Positions 61,165 to 64,000 of a DNA stretch of 64,000 bases are shown here, one piece after another. Numbering within the stretch: the first letter of the stretch is position 1; each line of letters begins with the position of its first letter. Location of the stretch: the NCBI RefSeq assembly GCF_900207575.1, contig NZ_OAOQ01000015.1, positions 1 to 64,000 on the forward strand. Reading direction: 5' to 3'. Below the pieces are notes generated by a model, which was not told where the DNA came from, searched no databases, and saw only the letters and a list, made by a program, of their open reading frames with translations. The position numbers were made by a program, and so were the translations under genes. The DNA is from Cereibacter ovatus. Its GTDB lineage: Bacteria; Pseudomonadota; Alphaproteobacteria; Rhodobacterales; Rhodobacteraceae.

Positions 61165-61770
61165 ATGAGCCAGCACCGGCAAACCCGGATCCAGCGCCGC
61201 AACTCGGAGGCGATCCTTGAAGCCGCGCTTGAGGTGTTTTCGCAGCAGGGATTCCGCGGCGCCACACTCGATCAGATCGCCGAAGTGGCGGGGCTGTCAA
61301 AGCCGAACCTGCTGTATTACTTCCCCTCGAAAGAGGCGATCCATGTCGCGGTGCTGTCGCGGCTGCTGGACGTGTGGCTTGATCCGTTGCGGGCGATGAA
61401 CCCGGATGGCGAGCCGGTGGCGGAAATTCTGGGCTATGTGCGGCGCAAGCTGGAACTGTCGCGCGATTTCCCGCGCGAGAGCCGGCTGTTTGCCAACGAG
61501 ATCCTGCAAGGTGCGCCGCGGATGCGTGCGGTGATCGAGGGCGAGTTGCGCCCGCTGGTGATGGACAAGGCCGCCGTGTTGACCCGCTGGATGGACGAGG
61601 GCCGGATCGCGCGGCTGCATCCGGTGCATCTGATCTTCTCGATCTGGGCGCTGACCCAGCATTATGCCGATTTCGACGTTCAGGTGCGCGCGGTCCTGGA
61701 GGGGGAAGATCCGTATCCGGCAGCGGCGGGCTATCTGGAGGTGTTGTTCCGCAAGCTTCTGGCGGTCTGA
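61165..61770 (+). CDS. rutR: RutR-like TetR-family regulator of pyrimidine catabolism
   Basis: A 201-residue regulator. The HTH at about 15-60 includes GATLDQIAEVAGLSKPNLLYYF, and the TetR_C-type ligand domain includes RLFANEILQGAPRM, LIFSIWALTQHYADFDVQV and the EVLFRKLL end, which are RutR hallmarks. RutR binds uracil and thymine and regulates pyrimidine use. A RutR-like box lies 70 bp upstream, and two more lie before the amidohydrolase operon. It is intact, unlike the nearby copy at 59946. Confidence 0.88.
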   Translation: MSQHRQTRIQRRNSEAILEAALEVFSQQGFRGATLDQIAEVAGLSKPNLLYYFPSKEAIHVAVLSRLLDVWLDPLRAMNPDGEPVAEILGYVRRKLELSRDFPRESRLFANEILQGAPRMRAVIEGELRPLVMDKAAVLTRWMDEGRIARLHPVHLIFSIWALTQHYADFDVQVRAVLEGEDPYPAAAGYLEVLFRKLLAV

Positions 61771-61783
61771 GGGGAGGACGGCG

Positions 61784-61834
61784 CCGGGGGCTTCACACCC
61801 CCGGACCCCCGTGGGATATTTGGGCCAGAATGAA
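61784..61834 (+). repeat. 3' stem-loop/tail repeat, copy C
   Basis: Fourteen bases after the rutR stop: a 7-bp stem CCGGGGG/CCCCCGG (61784-61804), then a tail with GGGATATTTGGGCCAG and AATGAAA. Same design and orientation relative to its gene as the elements at 36447 and 58495. Confidence 0.75.
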
Positions 61835-62094
61835 AAGCGGCCGGGGAGATTGGCGAGGCCTTCCGGAATCCGGGCCTTGACGGCGGGGAACAGGCAGTTT
61901 CCGGGCCGTATGAAGGCCGACCAAAATCAAGCGGGACCGCATCTTTGGCAGATCGCCAGCCCGCCGTCGCATGGAGAGCCTGCGAACCAACGTGAGCGGT
62001 GCGCGGGCCAGGTGGTTTCGGCGTGATGTGGCTTCGGGCATGCCGTCCTGCAATCGAGTTTGCGGGAGATATTTGGGAAACGAGCACCTGATGG

Positions 62095-62680
62095 AGGGGG
62101 GTGTCGCGGATCGAGGTTCATTGCGAGGGGCGGCGTTGGCCTGATGACCTCAAGGCGCGGATTGTTGCCGCGAGCTTTCAGCCCGGCGCGCGGGTCAGCG
62201 ATGATGCGGCAAAATTCGGGCTGATTGCCCGGCAGCTTTCGGTCTGCGCGTAAGGGGTGATTGATGCGGCGCCGGCATTCGTGCCGCTGGAGATCGAGCC
62301 ACTGGCAGATCCTTCAGTCGGGGCGCTGGCAGGCAGGGGCGTCGATCAAGGTCGAGATTTGCTGCGGAGTTTTGCATGTTGTGCCAGACTGTAGCCCGGA
62401 GTTGGCGACGGCCTTGAGGACGGTGCTGTGGTCGTTCCGGATCAGGCCGTCCGGATCGTGATCGCGACGAAGCCTGCGGACTTCCGCAAGGGGCGCGACG
62501 GGCTGCCCGTCATGGCGCATGCCGAGTTGGGCTTTGCGCCGCACGCGGGCGGGGGGGGCAAGCGTGGCGGCAGGATCGAGGTTCTGTTCTGGGGCGGCAG
62601 CGGGATCGTGATGATCGACGGGGTGTCGGCGCCCAGCCCGGTTGTCAGCGCCGCGACGCTCGCGGCGTTTTCCCCTTGAA
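62095..62680 (+). mobile_element. Decayed IS66-family element (TnpA and TnpB parts)
   Basis: Bases 62101-62252 encode SRIEVHCEGRRRWPDDLKAR and SFQPGARVSDDAAK, the TnpA-type protein, ending early. From 62428 the frame VPDQAVRIVIATKPADFRKG, then GRIEVLFWGGSGIVM is the TnpB protein. TnpC is absent and the frames are broken in between. I could not find terminal repeats. It lies between rutR and preA. Confidence 0.8.
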
Positions 62681-62964
62681 CCCCGGTATCATGAAATCCG
62701 CAGCCACCCCAAAGCGGCCGCCACAGGTATTCAGGGTGAAATTGACGGACACCGCGGGGTAGACTTCGGCACGGCTTGGTTGCTGGGGCGTCTTGACCCT
62801 GCGATCTTCGATCGTTCGGCGTTCAAGAAGGCCCCCGGGAGCGGACGGGATATCGGCTGTCTCGGACGGCGCGGAAGTCCTGCGGCGGTTTTTCGGGTCA
62901 GTTCTGCGGCGGGACAAAACTTCCGCCATCCGCATGCGATGCTCTGACGATTGAGCATACAAAA
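62681..62964. other. Intergenic stretch, no gene recognised
   Basis: No family signature in any frame. The minus-strand frame containing SVNFTLNTCGGRFGVAADF could be leftover mobile-element sequence, but I cannot identify it. Confidence 0.45.
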
Positions 62965-62969
62965 TCAGA

Positions 62970-62997
62970 CGGCTGCCGAGAGAACTCTCGGCAGCCG
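62970..62997 (-). terminator. Intrinsic terminator of preA
   Basis: CGGCTGCCGAGAG (62970-62982) and CTCTCGGCAGCCG (62985-62997) form a perfect 13-bp stem. On the minus strand it is followed by TCTGATTTTGT, 60 bp downstream of the preA stop. Confidence 0.9.
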
Positions 62998-63056
62998 TGG
63001 CAGGTGTATCCCGAAATGCGCAATGAGCCAGGAGATTGGCCGGGCGCTTTTCGGGG

Positions 63057-64000
63057 TTATTCGGCCGCGTCGCGCACCGCGGGATTGTTGGGGTGCGAGA
63101 GCCAGTTGGCGTAGTCGCCTACGGGTTTGCCGGTGCGCGGGTCGGGGGTGCCTTTGGGCAGTTCGCGCATGGTGATGCAGGTTTCCACCGGGCAGACATC
63201 GACGCAGAGGTTGCAGGCCACGCAGTCCTCATCCTTCACGGTGAAGGTGCGGTCGGGCGACATGGCGATGGCCTGATGGCTGGTGTCTTCGCAGGCGGCG
63301 TAGCAGCGGCCGCATTTGATGCAGAGATCCTGATCGATCTGGGCCTTGGTGATGTAATTCAGGTTCAGATACTGCCAGTCGGTGACATTGGGGATGGCGC
63401 GGCCGACGATGTCGGCGGTCGAGGCAAAGCCCTTGGCGTCCATGTAATCCGACAGGCCCGAGATCATCTCTTGCACGATCCTGAAGCCGTAGGTCATGGC
63501 GGCGGTGCAGACCTGCACATTGCCCGCGCCAAGCAGCATGAACTCGACCGCGTCGCGCCAGGTGGTGACGCCACCGATGCCCGAGATCGGCAAGCCGTGG
63601 GTGGCCGGGTTGCGCGCGATTTCGGCCACCATGTTCAGCGCGATGGGTTTGACCGCCGGGCCGCAGTAGCCGCCGTGGGTGCCTTTGCCGTCGATGGTGG
63701 GCATCGGTGCGAAGGCGTCGATGTCGACCCCGGTGATCGAGTTGATGGTGTTGATCAGGCTGACCGCATCGGCGCCGCCGCGTCTGGCGGCCTCGGCCGG
63801 TTTGCGGATGTCGGTGACGTTGGGGGTCAGTTTCACGATGCAGGGCATGCGGCTGTGCTTTTTCACCCAGGCCGTGACCATCTGGATATATTCCGGCACC
63901 TGCCCCACCGCCGAGCCCATGCCGCGTTCGGCCATGCCATGCGGGCAGCCGAAGTTGAGTTCCACACCGTCGGCGCCGGTATCCTCGACATGGGCCAGGA
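63057..64000 (-). CDS. preA: NAD-dependent dihydropyrimidine dehydrogenase subunit PreA (partial)
   Basis: The C-terminal 314 or so residues of PreA; the 5' end lies beyond the right edge. The FMN-binding dihydroorotate-dehydrogenase-like barrel shows VELNFGCPHGMAERGMG, CIVKLTPNVTDI and SGIGGVTTWRDAVEF. Two [4Fe-4S] ferredoxin motifs close the protein: CIKCGRCYAAC and CVACNLCVDVCP. With PreT it reduces uracil or thymine to the dihydro form, the first step of the pathway whose later enzymes lie at 56984-59815. Confidence 0.95.
   Translation of the reverse strand, partial: LAHVEDTGADGVELNFGCPHGMAERGMGSAVGQVPEYIQMVTAWVKKHSRMPCIVKLTPNVTDIRKPAEAARRGGADAVSLINTINSITGVDIDAFAPMPTIDGKGTHGGYCGPAVKPIALNMVAEIARNPATHGLPISGIGGVTTWRDAVEFMLLGAGNVQVCTAAMTYGFRIVQEMISGLSDYMDAKGFASTADIVGRAIPNVTDWQYLNLNYITKAQIDQDLCIKCGRCYAACEDTSHQAIAMSPDRTFTVKDEDCVACNLCVDVCPVETCITMRELPKGTPDPRTGKPVGDYANWLSHPNNPAVRDAAE

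Overview
The window is GC-rich alphaproteobacterial chromosome, most likely from the Rhodobacteraceae (Rhodobacter/Paracoccus-like). The evidence is the aerobic cob gene set with CobN and CobW, the small families DUF6456, DUF6477 and DUF2312, ScfR and RutR homologues, and long runs of ATGA-coupled genes. It is ordinary chromosome interrupted by a few insertion-sequence relics. No phage, CRISPR array or plasmid functions were seen.

Layout. 1-880: an IS3-family transposase gene broken by a deleted IS66-type element. 1024-2489: a BaiN/HI0933 flavoprotein and two identical tRNA-Gln genes. 2585-16068: the cobalamin (B12) locus. cobO and an nnrS-like membrane gene point left. A cobalamin riboswitch at about 4558-4732 heads a tightly overlapping rightward operon: DUF1636, cobW, cobN, cobH, cobI, cobJ, [cobK on the opposite strand], cobL, cobE, cobM, cobA, cobF. 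Its end is marked by a perfect (GGCCCC)15 tract. 16482-22456: aroB/aroK facing a small-membrane-protein/periplasmic-protein/xerD operon, then a CorC-type CBS protein. 22687-24302: a divergent pair of uncharacterised proteins. 24363-29593: an orphan MttB-like methyltransferase, then an Mla/MCE lipid-transport operon behind a tRNA-Val. 29885-31119: an IS110 relic, tRNA-Ser, a gene-poor stretch and tRNA-Val. 31398-41440: lon, an Old Yellow Enzyme, tgt, and an RND efflux operon facing its TetR regulator across a palindromic operator.

41498-45527: small genes (DUF2312, a DksA-like zinc finger, a sulfur-transferase-like protein), a complete IS5/IS427-type element inserted exactly at a stop codon, and an orphan FliM/FliN C-terminal protein. 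45589-50326: a symporter-type sensor kinase, a small two-helix membrane protein and a stand-alone receiver in one coupled operon, then an ScfR-type regulator with a palindrome at its start. 50452-53368: an FAH-family enzyme, a truncated altronate dehydratase and an FAD-linked dehydrogenase.

53438-64000 is a reductive pyrimidine (or hydantoin) catabolism locus: an NMT1-type ABC transporter, dihydropyrimidinase, an M20 N-carbamoyl amidohydrolase, an intact rutR-like regulator plus a decayed second copy, three RutR-like boxes, and preA running off the right edge. A decayed IS66 element lies between rutR and preA. B12 synthesis is probably controlled by the riboswitch, and the pyrimidine genes probably by the RutR-like regulator.

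Three things stand out as non-routine: cobK embedded antisense inside the cob operon; the (GGCCCC)15 tract; and a stem-loop plus conserved tail found just downstream of three unrelated genes in the same orientation.
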